From contig JAQFVV010012575.1 of assembly GCA_028023455.1 (NCBI GenBank), positions 1,978,517-2,042,516 on the forward strand: 64,000 nt of DNA, written 5' to 3'. The notes below the pieces were generated by a model. It was not told the DNA's origin and did no database searches. It saw nothing but the letters and a program-made list of their open reading frames with translations. Below, in pieces: positions 33,179 to 46,100 of the stretch. The stretch comes from Epiperipatus broadwayi. Its lineage: Eukaryota > Onychophora > Udeonychophora > Euonychophora > Peripatidae. A program made the translations under genes and the position numbers. Every line of letters starts with the position of its first letter. The first letter of the stretch is position 1.

Positions 33179-36100
33179 AACTTATTTCTGGCACTTTTTC
33201 CCCTTTTCTTTTTCCTCTTGGAATTGCAATGACCATACTTATTTATAAGTCACTTTTGTTGTTGCTTATGGCTGATGTAACAGTAAATACATTACAATCT
33301 GTTATGATTATATATTTCACTATTAAAATAAATCTATCTCCATCACTAATACAAAGAAAGCTATTATCACTATGTTTTCATATAGAATAAATATTTTGGA
33401 AACACTGGCTTAGCTGATGAAGTTAGCATTTTGCTTCAAGGTGAAATACCTGTCTATAAAAATTTGGATCACTTTATTTTATAATATAGCCACTAGTAGA
33501 AAAAGAATATAATCTTTGCAAATTCATAGTTTCAAAAATTTTTAAGTTCTTATTTAGGTTTAAACTAAATCATAATAATAATAGGAAAATACTTTAACCA
33601 TAATTGCCATTATAATGCCTATATAATGATTCTAAAAGTATTTGCAATAGAAAATGACTCCTGTATTAAAAACAGAGAGATAAATGTGCATGCATATGTC
33701 CAGTAGTTATCTGAAAAATAGATTTATTAAATTACTACAATTTGATTTACAACAACCAAATTTCTTATATTCACATTTTTGCTATCATTCACTTTAAATA
33801 AATATATTATTGATTGTTACTAATCATTTATTAGGCTAGAGATCATATTATTTCTAGTCTAGATATAAATATAAACTGAATTAATGATTAATATATCTGT
33901 TTTTTTTTATTATTAAGCATGTGATTTTCATTGAATTAATTCCATCTTGCTTTTTTTTCATATGTATTAGTTTTAGATATTTAAAACTTCTGTTCAACCA
34001 CACATATACTTAAAAATATAAATAAAGGCAGTTGAAAAATAGTAATGGTGTTTAACATGAAAGGATCTCCAAGAAGAAGTTGCTCTTTAAAAAAAAAAAA
34101 AAACAATTTATAATAATATTCAATAATTTTTAATTAATCCTTAAATTATATTACTGATATATTAACTATTCAATTTTAAAAAAGCTAAAGTAATCTTAGA
34201 TTCAAAACCAATAAAAAACTGAATGATACTTAGCTTATTATTTAGTGAAGATTATATCATAATACAAGTTTTTTTTTCTTTTTGTGATTAATAGCACTCA
34301 CTAACTCTAGCTAAGAATACATAGATATTCATTTGTCAACCATTATTGCATGACTATTGGTTAAGTCACAGACATTGCAAAAACGTGTGCTATTTATTAT
34401 AGCACAAAATATTTCTACAGTACCCAGTTATATATTACCACAGTGAATGAAAGTATAAATGTAAGTATGCATTTTGTGTTTGTAAATATGCATGCTATTG
34501 TTAATAGTGGATTCTGCTATAAGCTGATCACATTTTAATAACTATTTGTAGAATTAGTATATGCATAGAAAAGTTTATACATTCTAGTTTTGTTTTATAA
34601 CACTTATATTAATATTTCAAATTATATATTTAACACACATTTATATATAAGTTATTGAGATTTTTGTCATTCGTTTATAAAATCTTACCAAGAGTAGTTT
34701 AAATTTGCATTCCTTTGTTGATAGCTTAGTGTCTGCACTAAGACTCAAGTTCATTTTCTGAATAAAGAATACAGAATAATTAAGAAAACATTGTTTGGAT
34801 TTTTCAAGCACTTTCAATGTTTATTGAAACTTTGAAATATTGATTTAATGGTTTCAACATTTTACTTGAAGATTAAATTTCTAAAAATGTCATCTAATTT
34901 TTGTACATATATAATCTTTTTTATTTTTAATGTCCAGACAGTTTAATTTTTAAATAAGCTTTTACATATTTTCTCGATATCATTCAGGGGAACAATCATT
35001 ATTAAAATGATATAATTCTTTTGACCCAAATCGAAACATTGACGTGTTTGAACAAAAAATTTTATACGAAGAGATAAATGTTAAAAATTTAAATATATGA
35101 ATAGTTCTTAATTTAAATAACCTTTAAAATATTACTACTATCTCTTTATCATAGCTAGTTTATTAACTGTAAAGTATATAATAATCATTCTTATAATAAT
35201 AATTAAAATAGTAAACCTTTCAGCAATCATAGGGCTTAGTAAAATCATTTTAGATAGAGCAAATCATAGAATTTATAGAAAAAAGATGTCCTAATTTTTA
35301 TTTGTATCCAAATTGAAAAGAACCAATTAGTGCACATAACACATTTTATACAATAAACCAATCATAATTCATATTTAAAATAGCACAATTCTTTATCAAC
35401 GAAAGAAGATTTTATTGCATATATAGATAAAATAAGTTTTATTGATGAGTGCAAAAGTATTGTTCTATATCGAAAAAATGTTGTATTTCATTTAAATCAA
35501 AATATAACATCCTCCTTACAATAACATATACACTCTTCCATAATTGAATATCATTTTGTGAGGTCATATAACAAAACTGAACGTGACAGATTGGATTATA
35601 ATCCAAAAAATAAGCTTTCTTTTATTGCACTATAAATCCAGAGCTTATATAATTTTAAATGTAGAACTTTTTAATTCACTTTCAAGTCAAAGAATAACAA
35701 CAATTGTAGTAGCAGAAAAAAATATATTATTATGGTTGTGGTATAATATCAGTATTTATGCATGTTATCACTATTATCTAATGTTATAAACTTTAGTTTC
35801 ATTATCATATAATAAAAAAATTCTCAGATAAGTTTTGGAGTTTTTGAGGTATCCGACTTACAGACATTGGAACTAGTACTGAATATTGGTTGTTAAATAA
35901 GGATTCAAACATTTTTAATGTTTAAGTAATAGTTGAAAAACATTCTGAGGTGATCTGTGAAGTGATAGAATGATAGCCAAAAAATATAACTCTAGCCAGA
36001 TGTACTTTGCCTTTTGAAAGCCTGTCGTTTTGATATGTGAATTTGATAGTGTTATGGACTATAAAAATTTTGTTTTATTAATGGTAGACTTACCGATTTG

Positions 36101-37310
36101 CATAAAATATGGTCCAAAATAAAAATTGTGGATTATTAAGTATAATATTTGTAATAGTTTTTAATTGGGTGCTTTAACAATTTTTTTAAAAATTTAATGT
36201 AAATTAAACAAAAGATTTTAATATTATATCCATAAATGTGACAAATGTTATCAGCCTGAATAGTCATTGTTTTATAATTGTTTTTTTTTTTTTTTTTGCT
36301 TTAGCAAATTGTTTTTGCTTTGCAGAATTATTTGTTTTGAATAAAATGCTCATAATCAAATTAAGCGTTAAATTAAAATTAAAATTTTTTAAATATATTT
36401 TCTATATTTGATATATAAATTTGACAGCATTTCAGACAACTGTTAATAGTGAAATTACTTCCTTTGCATAAAATATTTTTCATATAATAGTTTATTTTAA
36501 TTGGTTGTAAATTTGACATGCAAGAAACACATCACAGCCTATTGACAAACATTTACATGGATTTTATATATTAGATAGTGAAGAAGGCAGCATATTGTTA
36601 TTAGATTTAAATCTGTAGTTTACATTAATATTTATTTGAATTAAATTTCATCTTTAGTTAGAAACAAAATACACTCTTATTCATCTGACAATTTTATCTT
36701 AGGGGAAATGAACGTTTTTTTTTTTTCAACATTTTCATTTTAATACATAGCACATTTATTAAAATAAGGAAAAAATATTAATTTCTTAAGCAGATATTTG
36801 GAAAAACATTCTAGAATCATATAGTCAATAATAATTGATAAATTATATTCAAAAATTTTAAAACATTTCTCTTTTTATGTGTTTTTATAAAAAATATATA
36901 TTTTAGTTCATAAAATTTTATATTTAAAATTAAATAAAGATAATCTATTTAATATTTTAATAAAATAAGAATATTCATTGTTTTGCCCAAAGTTAAAATG
37001 TCTTTACACACACACATACATATATATAATATTCAAAGTTAAGACTCAAGACAGTATATAATAAATATTTTTTAAATACTCTCTAACCCAGCATGAGGCA
37101 GTAATTAATAAGAAAAAAGCAGTTATCACTTTTGGCCTCGTTTATTAATATAAAGATTTACAAACCTCTATATAAATAAATGAGGTGCAAGAAAAAAAAC
37201 AACTGCTCTTGTTTTTTTAATTATTGTCATATACTGGCTTAGCAAGTATTTTACAAATATTTATTGTATAATGGAATGAGACTTAATCTTGAATATCATA
37301 TACCTACATA
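33179..37310. other. Long A+T-rich non-coding stretch, nothing recognised
   Basis: No ORF with protein-like composition, RNA gene or repeat family was seen over about 4 kb. Homopolymer runs (for example T near 36282-36298) are the only landmarks. It could be intron or intergenic. Confidence 0.5.
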
Positions 37311-37321
37311 TATATATATAT

Positions 37322-38175
37322 TTCCCTTCAGCTGTCCACTCTATCTCATATAACTCATACACATGACCATGCACATGTGAAAAAGATAAACGATCTTCAA
37401 TATACATATTTCATGCTGAACCAGCACTCATCAGTTGGTCCAGATCATCAGCCCCATCACACATATACAATCAGTGTTTGGTTTATATCAAGATATCAAA
37501 TCTTCAAACTTTAATGAACAGGCTTCAGTCTATCCTATCTCCCAACTTTTCAACCATACATACTATTGAAAATCTGATGGTGGCATGCCCAAATTCCTTG
37601 TTGATGCCGATATTAATGTCATGCCTATGTTGACCTTAACTCATTCTGAGCCATCATGTATAGGACCTTTAAATAATATCAACATGTGCATGACAATAAT
37701 ATGGCATCAACAAAGGATTTGGGAATAACATCAGATTTTTAATGGTATGAACAGCTGAAAAGTTGGAGGGTGGAATAGATTGAAGCCTGTCATTAAATTT
37801 TGAGGATTTATTATTTTAATATAAACAAAGCATTGATTATATATATATATAATGCTTGCAAATAAGCTCTTAACAAGCTTTGCAGAATATTCCCAACTCC
37901 AGACCGTGCTAGGATATTGAAGCATTAGATTCCAGCTTGTTAATTAGGTCATGTGGCATATGACTTGATTTCTTTGTAATATATATATATATATATGTGT
38001 GTGTGTAAATGGTGACCTGTACCAACAGATAGGGGCTGGTTGAGCATAAAATATGTATATTTGAGGTCATTTATCTTTTTGACATGAGTGTGGTAATGTG
38101 TATTTGTTATATGAGATAGAGTGAATAACTAAAGCAAGCTTGAAAGTCTGTGTTCAAATCCTTTATATTAGATTT
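37322..38175. mobile_element. Fold-back repeat FB-A, copy A5 (inverted dimer, interrupted)
   Basis: The left arm (from CTGTCCACTCTATCTCATAT) and the right arm (to GCTTGAAAGTCTGTGTTCAAATCC) are inverted FB-A units. The centre has its own inverted match: AATTCCTTGTTGATGCC near 37593 and GGCATCAACAAAGGATTT near 37702. The right arm is interrupted by another repeat at about 37846-37975 inserted in its (AT)n tract. The flanks are (AT)n, so no duplication could be fixed. Confidence 0.75.
37846..37975 (-). repeat. Repeat family D, copy D1, nested in FB-A
   Basis: The complement reads AAAGAAATCAAGTCATATGC, CACATGACCTAATTAACAAGC, then AATATTCTGCAAAGCTTGTT and AAGAGCTTATTTGCAAGCAT. The same order occurs at 51955-52140. 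It sits inside the (AT)n tract of FB-A copy A5, so it inserted later. Confidence 0.7.
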
Positions 38176-38217
38176 AAATCCAAGTATATGAATTGTGCTT
38201 GTATTTCAAATATATAT

Positions 38218-39357
38218 ATCATCATCAGCATCACTATCACCATTATCAATCCACTGCAGGATAAAGGTCTCTCCAAGTTCAATTCATCTTCTCTGATCTC
38301 TAACCTCTCTTCTTCACATCACCCCTGTGCACTTTCTTATTTCATCCATCCATTTCACATATGGACCTAAAATTGCCCATATTTTTATCATTTATTCAAG
38401 TAATATATCCAGCTCAACTCCACTTCAATCTTTTAATTCTTTCAATAATGTCAATAACACCTGTTTGTTCTCTTACTCATATATTGTGTTTTTGATCTCT
38501 TCTTGTTACTCTTAACATAGATCTCCCCATACTTCATTTAGTAGTCTGAAGTCTCCATATTTCTTTTCTACTAAGTATTCAAGTCTCAAATCTCTAAGTA
38601 AAAACTGGTGAAACATATTTATTAAAAACCTTTCTTTTCAAACACATAAGCATATTTCCTTTTAATAATAAGATTTTTTTAATAAAAGCAGTCCAACCAA
38701 GTTTAATTCTATGATTAAATTCATCCATTATATTCTGTAGAAAGAATCTGACCAATGTATTTGTAGTTGTTAACTTCTTCTAATTCATCATAATTGATTT
38801 TTATTTTCAACTTTTGTGAAAATCCATTGCCATTACTTTAGTTTTTTTAACATTTATCTTTAGTCCTTCTGTCATATGATAACTCTTGCAACATTACCTG
38901 AAACTCTAAAGGATTATTTGCAAAAAAAAAAAAAACAATTACATCACCTACAAAATCTAAATGACTTAAATAATCTTCATTAACTTTTACTCCTTTAGCT
39001 TCCCAAATCCACAAAATACTTCTTGCAGCACTGTTGTAAAAAGTTATGGAGTTATGGAGTAACCCTGCCTTATGCCCTTCTCAATGTTAACCTTGCTAAT
39101 ATCATTACATAATCTAATTGTTGCTGTTGCATTTTTATAAATATTCTTCAGAATATAACAATATTCTGGGTTTCTACCTTGATTATTCAATGCTTTAATC
39201 ACTGAATATATGCATATAAAATCAAATGCCTTTTCATAACCTACAAATAATAATGGCAACACATATTCATTAGCTGTTTCTATGACTTCTCTTAATACTT
39301 GGATATAATCTACTGTACTAAAACCACTTTTGAATACAGCTTATTCTTTTGTTTGGT
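38218..39357 (-). mobile_element. RTE-like LINE, truncated copy (R4)
   Basis: The complement begins with reverse transcriptase (VFKSGFSTVDYIQVLREV, then FVGYEKAFDFICIYSVIKAL, then KVNIEKGIRQGYSITP), continues with a KIDYDELEE-like stretch shared with copy R2, and ends with the TGATGATGA tail at 38218. The copy includes part of the palm that R2 lacks. Frames are broken. Motif A reads YEKAFD. Confidence 0.85.
39044..39262 (-). pseudogene. RTE-like reverse transcriptase, palm fragment
   Basis: A 72-codon frame with the RTE motif-A text FVGYEKAFDFICIYSVIKAL (residues about 6-25), NIYKNATATIRL (about 41-52) and motif-B-like IEKGIRQGYSITP (about 60-72). The expected DxxS-type spacing around the catalytic Asp is kept (YEKAFD) but neighbouring codons have drifted. 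It is followed in other frames by the rest of the LINE copy down to 38218. Confidence 0.82.
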
Positions 39358-40077
39358 TAACCTTTAAACCGCTAATTATTTTATTGGCCAAGTGAGGTAA
39401 AAGTTTAAACTTTTAATTGGTCAATTCACAAACTTAACAAACTTAAGTGTCAAAATATATTCATCAGTTTCATTTGTAAAAAGTATATTAATAATTTGTC
39501 AGATTATGAAAGTGAATGAAAGTTTTTTCAAAAATAAATTTTTATTTATAATTGCAAAAAAATATTCGATAGTGGCAAATCTAAAATGAATTAGTAACCA
39601 ACTAAAAAGTGTTGCTGACATCAGTGATTTCTTTCTCAGTTTTACATTACCGAAAAATAAATAATTTTTACTAAAATCTTATATATTTTTCTATAATAAT
39701 TTTATTTTTAGCATATTTTATCAAAATAATTTATAACATGTCAAAAAATAATTTTAAAGTTGTCTAAAACATTCGTTTATCATTTTCAAAATGAAAGAAA
39801 AGAAATCATAACTCTTTAGTTTTTGACAGCCATTTTCTTTATTGTCAAAATGTAATAGCCAATCAAAATGAAGAATGGGTGGTGCTTCCCCTTTGTTAGA
39901 CTTAAAACATCCCTATTATTGATTTTTTACTTGTAAAATAATTTAAGAGAGGGCAGCATCTTCCAAATCTTTTTATAACCTTTCAAATGACGATAAAATC
40001 TTTATCATAGTGTTAAAATTGACGGAATTCAAGAGACTTGAAGTGGCTTCAAGTCATCTTGTAAAATTCACAAGAGG
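39358..40077. repeat. First copy of a ~720-bp direct duplication
   Basis: GGTTAACC at about 39357 followed by CTAATTATTTTATTGGCCAA is matched by GGTTAACC at 40078 and CTGATTATTTTATTGGTCGA. The two copies then run in parallel: AACTTTTAATTGGTCAATTC, CTAAAACATTCGTTTATCAT, TGATTTTTTACTTGTAAAAT, AGGGCAGCATCTT. No coding capacity. It could be a pair of adjacent unknown transposons or a segmental duplication. Confidence 0.8.
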
Positions 40078-40690
40078 GGTTAACCTCTTTTTTGCTGATT
40101 ATTTTATTGGTCGAGTGAGGTAAAAGTCTAAACTTTTAATTGGTCAATTCACAAACTCAAGCGTCAAAATATATTCATCTTTTAATATTATATTCACTTT
40201 AGTTTCGTTTGTAAAAAGTAAATTAATAATTTGTCATGTTATGAAAATGAACGAAAGTTTTTTCAAAAATAATTTTTTATTTCTAATTATAAAAATATTT
40301 GCTAGCAGAAAATCTAAAATGAAATGTTACTAACCAAGCATATTTTATCAAAATAATTTATAATTTGTCAAAAAATACTTTTAAAATGGCCTAAAACATT
40401 CGTTTATTATTTTCGAAATGAAACAAAAAGAAATTGTAACTCTTCCGTTATTGACAACCATTTTCTTTGCTGTCGAAATGTAACAGCCAATAAGATTCAA
40501 GAAGAGACTGCCTACTTCTTTTGTTAGACTTTTGATGCCAGTTTTATTGATTTTTTACTTGTAAAATAATTCAAGAGAGAGCAGCATCTTATGAAACTTT
40601 TTATAATTTTTCAAATGATGGTAAAACCTTAACCGTAGCATTAAAAGTGATGGGATTTGAATGGTCAGAAGCTGACACCAAATTATCACA
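40078..40690. repeat. Second copy of the ~720-bp direct duplication
   Basis: Diverged tandem copy of 39358-40077, with an internal deletion of roughly 100 bp after ATCTAAAATGAAATGTTACT and scattered substitutions. The divergence suggests an old event. Confidence 0.8.
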
Positions 40691-40840
40691 TTTTTAACTG
40701 TGACTAGCAAAAAGTAGGTTAATACCATACTAATACAATATTGATATTATCAATAAGAAAATCTATCCACAATAAATTTGAAACATGTTTATATCTTCCA
40801 TTTATGAAAATTTTTACTTTAATATGTAAATATTGCTACG

Positions 40841-40952
40841 TCAAACATTGGTGGTTCAAGTGGTCAGTATAACTGCCTCACAAGCAGTTGTCTTGGGTTT
40901 TCAGGTTTGCTTCATGGCTGATGCTTTGACACATGAAAAAACATATATATAT
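40841..40952 (+). mobile_element. tRNA-derived SINE
   Basis: It reads ACATTGGTGGTTCAAGTGGT, CTGCCTCACAAGCAG and GCTGATGCTTTGACACATGA, then an A/T tail. The flanks ATATTGCTACG (40830-40840) and ATATTGCTATG (40953-40963) form an 11-bp duplication with one mismatch. This is a decayed copy. Confidence 0.88.
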
Positions 40953-40963
40953 ATATTGCTATG

Positions 40964-42808
40964 TGCAGTTCAATATTTGGTTGAATAAAAGTCTCAAAAT
41001 GTAAAACAACACACAATTTTCTAAGGAACTAACTATTTAATTATATATATATATAAATACCATCAAGTGATATATATATATATATTAATAAGATAAATCA
41101 TGTTTACATATACAGAGCAAACATTACTAATTTAAAATCCTTAGATTTTAAGTCTATGCAGATCAATGCTTTTTCTGGGGGGAGAGGTTCTATAATAAAA
41201 ATTCAACAATACATCTTTTATTTTGATGTCATTAAACTGCAATATTCTGTTAAATCTTAATAAATATTAAATGTAAATAATAATTAATTAATGTTTTCAT
41301 TATTGATTCTTGATGCCAAAGGAAGTGTTGTTTGTTCCAGTTTACTCAATCTGAAACTATTCTTGATTGATGTTATTTTAATAATAATCATTCATTCAAT
41401 TTGTTTTTTATCCAATTTACAGTTTACTTTTAAAGAAATTTTTGGTATTTTACCTTTTAATTTGGTACATAGATTTCAGGTCTAATCAAGAAAGCAGAAA
41501 AAGTTTTGGTCACTCAGTCCTTCTACAATGCAATGCAAACTTTTCACATTTTAATGTTAAAAAAGAGTAAGTTTTAATTTAATTTGAAAGTTTATTTTTT
41601 CATTTCAAATATATTTTTATTTATTTTAATAATATTTTTATTTCTAAAAATAAAATATACTTAATTTTTATATGAAATACAGTGGTGTGAATTATGCATA
41701 TTTTGTTCCTAGTCTCCCTAATGTACAAATATATATAGTGTATAATAACTTATGTTTTATACATAAACATTAGTTAGATTAGAATGCATATTATACATAG
41801 AACTTTAAGTGTATAGTAGTTTTCAATAGTTTCATATACAAATAATAATTATAGTATAAACAAAATATTTTTAAAACTAATAATAGTATAATTATTATTA
41901 ATAACTTGAGGAACTCATGTACATATATTTTGTAGTGTATTCACCCATACATTCACTGATGCAATAAAAATAATGAAAAAAAAGTTGAAGTATTTATAAT
42001 TTTAAAATAAAATAAATAGCAAAATGTCTGACTTTCGCTGCTATTAAATATGCTCTAGGTGATATTTTTCACTCATTTTTTTCTCTTATGAGAATGTAAT
42101 AATGGCCTTATTATCACTCTAATTATTTTCATGTTTTTAAAATCAATAAATTTTTGTAAAACTTTTAGCATTACATTTAGATTAGATTTTATTACACAAA
42201 ATGATGCACAACAAATTTAGAAAGAGTAATAAAGGAAAAATAAAATGTGTGCTTTTGACATAAACTGAAAAAAAAATTAGACATAATTATATATAGCTAT
42301 TGGCATATTATAAAATTTATTTACACATTTTACTTTTTTTAAAACATGACTGCATATTGCATTAAAAAAAAAAAATTGGCAATTCAATTATCACAAAATT
42401 TATGAATTTTAATATTTTTTTGTTTGTTTACATTTTTCTTTCACTGGTGTATAGTCGAATTCATGTAGCCATATATCACACAGTTCATGTCTTTAATGTA
42501 ATGTTTTTTAAGGATTAAACAACCATATACAAAAGGGAATCATCAGTTGGAAATTTGGAATTAAATTTTTTTAATTTCTCACTATAAATTAAAATTATTC
42601 TATTTATTTACTAACTTATAAAACATTAATTATTATAGAAAGTAATTAGGCTTCTTTACAATTTAAATTCCAACTAAATGATACATGTATGTAAATTTAA
42701 AACTAACATTTTAAACATTTTAATTATTCTTCCATATAAAAGTTTATTTAATTATATATTAATATAAATCTACAATATGATCCATATAGTATATAAATAA
42801 ATTTTTAC
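40964..42808. other. A+T-rich non-coding DNA
   Basis: Two (AT)n tracts near 41042-41090 and nothing else recognisable. The ORF at 41291-41485 is hydrophobic low-complexity. Confidence 0.5.
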
Positions 42809-42821
42809 ATCTGTATATTTA

Positions 42822-43149
42822 ATATCTGGTAAAATGAAATTAACACAGAAAAGATATTCACGTATTCAATTTTAATTTAAAATTTAAATTTGAATATTTA
42901 AATTTTAAATTAAAATTGAATGCTGGAACAATTAATTAAACATTAATATAAAAAATAATTTAATCACACTAATATATGCCATGAATATGATATAGTAAAA
43001 ATATATTGAAAGCATGCCAGGTAGTAATAAAGCTAAATATTATTTTAAAAAAAACACCTATTCTGTGTCTATTTTCATTTTACCAGATATTACATTGGCT
43101 CAAATGAGAAGAATAGCATTAACAATTATTTCTGTATAGTAACAATTGA
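42822..43149. mobile_element. Fold-back element with 13-bp target duplication
   Basis: The inverted arms 42822-42850 (ATATCTGGTAAAATGAAAT...) and 43061-43090 (complement) enclose an independent 58-bp near-perfect palindrome at 42864-42921 (ATTCAATTTTAATTTAAAAT and its complement). The right side carries about 59 bp beyond the arm. ATCTGTATATTTA occurs exactly at 42809-42821 and 43150-43162, with mismatches on both sides: 13 bp. No ORF. Sequence is unlike the other fold-backs here. Confidence 0.72.
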
Positions 43150-43162
43150 ATCTGTATATTTA

Positions 43163-46100
43163 GTAATTACTTTTACTTCACTTATTGCTATGTTTGACCA
43201 AGCAACATCTGTAATTTAATCTTAATCTTTATTTTAATGTTTTCTTATAGTAATATTTTTATTAGATTTTTAACATTTGAAACTATATAGACTTTTATTT
43301 TTAAGCATGTAAACTTTGAAGGTCTAATCTCCTATTGGGCCATTATTGTAAACTTGATTTATCAGTGGCTATTAGATGGTAGCATAGTTTTATCTTTATT
43401 TTCAAACTGGTCTCTGAGTTTTGCCATCATCACTGAAAGGCTGGGATTCAAAGTTATAATCAATGCAAAGACACAGAAATGGGGACTAAATTGGATTAAC
43501 ATCTAGTAGCCATTGATAACTCAAATGTGCAGTAGGTGGTACTTCAGTGGAGAAAGGATAAATACTTTTGTCAGTGTAATAAACTTTGAAATGATGCTGC
43601 ATTGATATTTAGATTTGCATAGTTAGCAAAATAAAATTTGTTTCTTCTTTTTATCTTGTTTCAGCCATTTTAGCAACATCTGCAGAATCTTTACCTATAA
43701 TAATTCAAAGTGACAAGATAAAAAAAGATAATAATAAAAAAAAAAAAACTCTTCTCTATATTAATCAGACAAATTTATTTATTTATTTATTGCACTGAAT
43801 TTATTTATTTTTTATTTTAAAAACCTGTGTTTTAATTTAGTCAAAGTTAAATAAAAAAATATTAAACGAGTAAATGTTGACTTATTTCACAATAATTAAA
43901 AATGATAATCGTGAAAATTTGAAGTTACTCTTCATATGTAATTCAATGTAAATAATACATAAGACAAGTTTACTGAGAAAATCTTGTTTAAAAATCTAAA
44001 AGTAAAAAAGGTAATTACATCAAATGTTAAGCATGCTTTCAATTAATTAATAGTCATATTAATCACTATTATTATCCAAGAGGATTAAGAGATTTATAGA
44101 AAATCAGGAAGTGATAATTTACATATGTAATAAAAATAATTCAATAGTTTCTTGTTTGGAATTTATAGAAAGTTGGAACAATGAAGGATGGAGCTGTGAT
44201 CAATATACCTTAAGCTCCAAGTTTGCAACTCTGCCATTGGACTAAACAAGGCAGGGCCTATTTACACTTTATTCAGAAATAAAAGAAGTCTAAAATATTA
44301 ATTGCATATTTATAAAAGTTTAGGGTTTTTTTGTTGCAACTGTTGTTGTTGTTATTATTATTATTAAAGATAAAACCCTTTTTAATGAAGAACTTCTATG
44401 AAGATAGCAAATAAATAATGAATTGTTGCTTTTTTTTAATTAGTAAATTGCATTTGATAGAGTGCACTAAATGATTTATATTGAATCTCATAATGTAGTA
44501 ATTAGCACATGTACTTGCCATTCTTTATGACCTGAGTTCAAACTTGTTCTATATAAAATTTGATAATGTTTTAAATTCTGATTAGCCATACAATATTTTT
44601 AGGTAGTCCAATTAGATGAACATTCAATGTAGATCAATAAATAGGTGTCTATCTATATTTGCATAAAAAATAAAACAAGATTGAAGACTGCTGACCTTCA
44701 TTACTAAGCAAGAGAGCCTGAAAAAAAATCCCTTTTCACTGTTTGCTCTACTGTATAGACCATTAAAAGAGTATTTTATCTTTTGGTGGTCCTACACTTG
44801 GCTTTGTAATAAAAACACCACAAAATTATTTGATTTAATTCTTAAGTGAAAAAGACAGCTACATAATATAAAAATTTTGTTTCACTTCTTTATTAATCAA
44901 ACATTGCTTGACTTTATTAATTTAGAAACTATATAGACCTTTATTTTTAAGTATGTAAACTTTGAAAGTTTTATTAATACATTATTCCTAATATTTGAGG
45001 TTAATGTTTGTAGCAGAGCTGGAAAGTTTTTAAGTAATTGAATTTTTTTCTAATAAGCTCAGGATCTTTTTTCAATGGCTATCACATAGACAATACAATA
45101 CTGCTTCACATCTTCTTATCTTTCATATAATAAATTACAATAAACTAATAAAATAAACTTTAATACATTTTGTTTACCTATTAAACATGCAAAATTGGGA
45201 TTATTCTAGATAATCATTTTCAGTTCATTAGTAGAATCAAACAAAATGTCTCGTGTTCTGTTTTCTTTTCAATATCTGTATTAGAAATAATTATTTCACT
45301 TCATTTTTATTTTAATTCAAAACTATCTAGCATACATTGATTATTCAAGCTTGCAATATGGAGTAGAAATAAGGTTTTTTACTGCTTCTAATGCATAGAA
45401 TCAAAGTACTTACAGTTAGCTACAATTAAGATTATTAAAATATATCATTTTTAGCTTAATGGCCAACATACACAAGCAAATTAGCTTGCATTTAAAATTT
45501 TAAGAAATTTGAATTTCAGATCATAAAATTGTATAATACAAAAAAAGTAAAACTGAATGTTGAATGTATGCTGCATGCTCTTTCTTAATGAAGGTCAAGA
45601 GCTAGAAAATAATCTGTTAATTTGAAAGATAGTGCTATTTATTGACCACTGATATTTTAAGCACATCAATGACTCTGTAAATAAAAAAAATAAAGAGAAT
45701 GAGAACGCAATGCATGTAAATTTATCATTAAATTAAAATTAAAAAATGGTAGTATGCAAAAATCAAAGCTCTTTATAATTAACAATAAAAATAATATTCG
45801 ATTAAAATGTTGATTGCATAAAAATTATTGTAATTCATAAACAATATAGATAGACAGCTATCAGTAAATATATGCATAAATTATAAATGTAAAGACAAAA
45901 TTAAAAACTTCAAATAAGTCACCACCTACTCTAGTTAGTAGATAGAATTGTCCTACAGTGTATAGAAGAAACTCTAGTAAATTCTTTCTGACAGTATTAC
46001 ATTTAAGGCTTTGACTTTATATTATAATAGCCATTTTTATACAAGTAGCTTCAGTGATTTGAAAAGTTATTTTGTCAATAAAAGACAATAGGAGATAACA

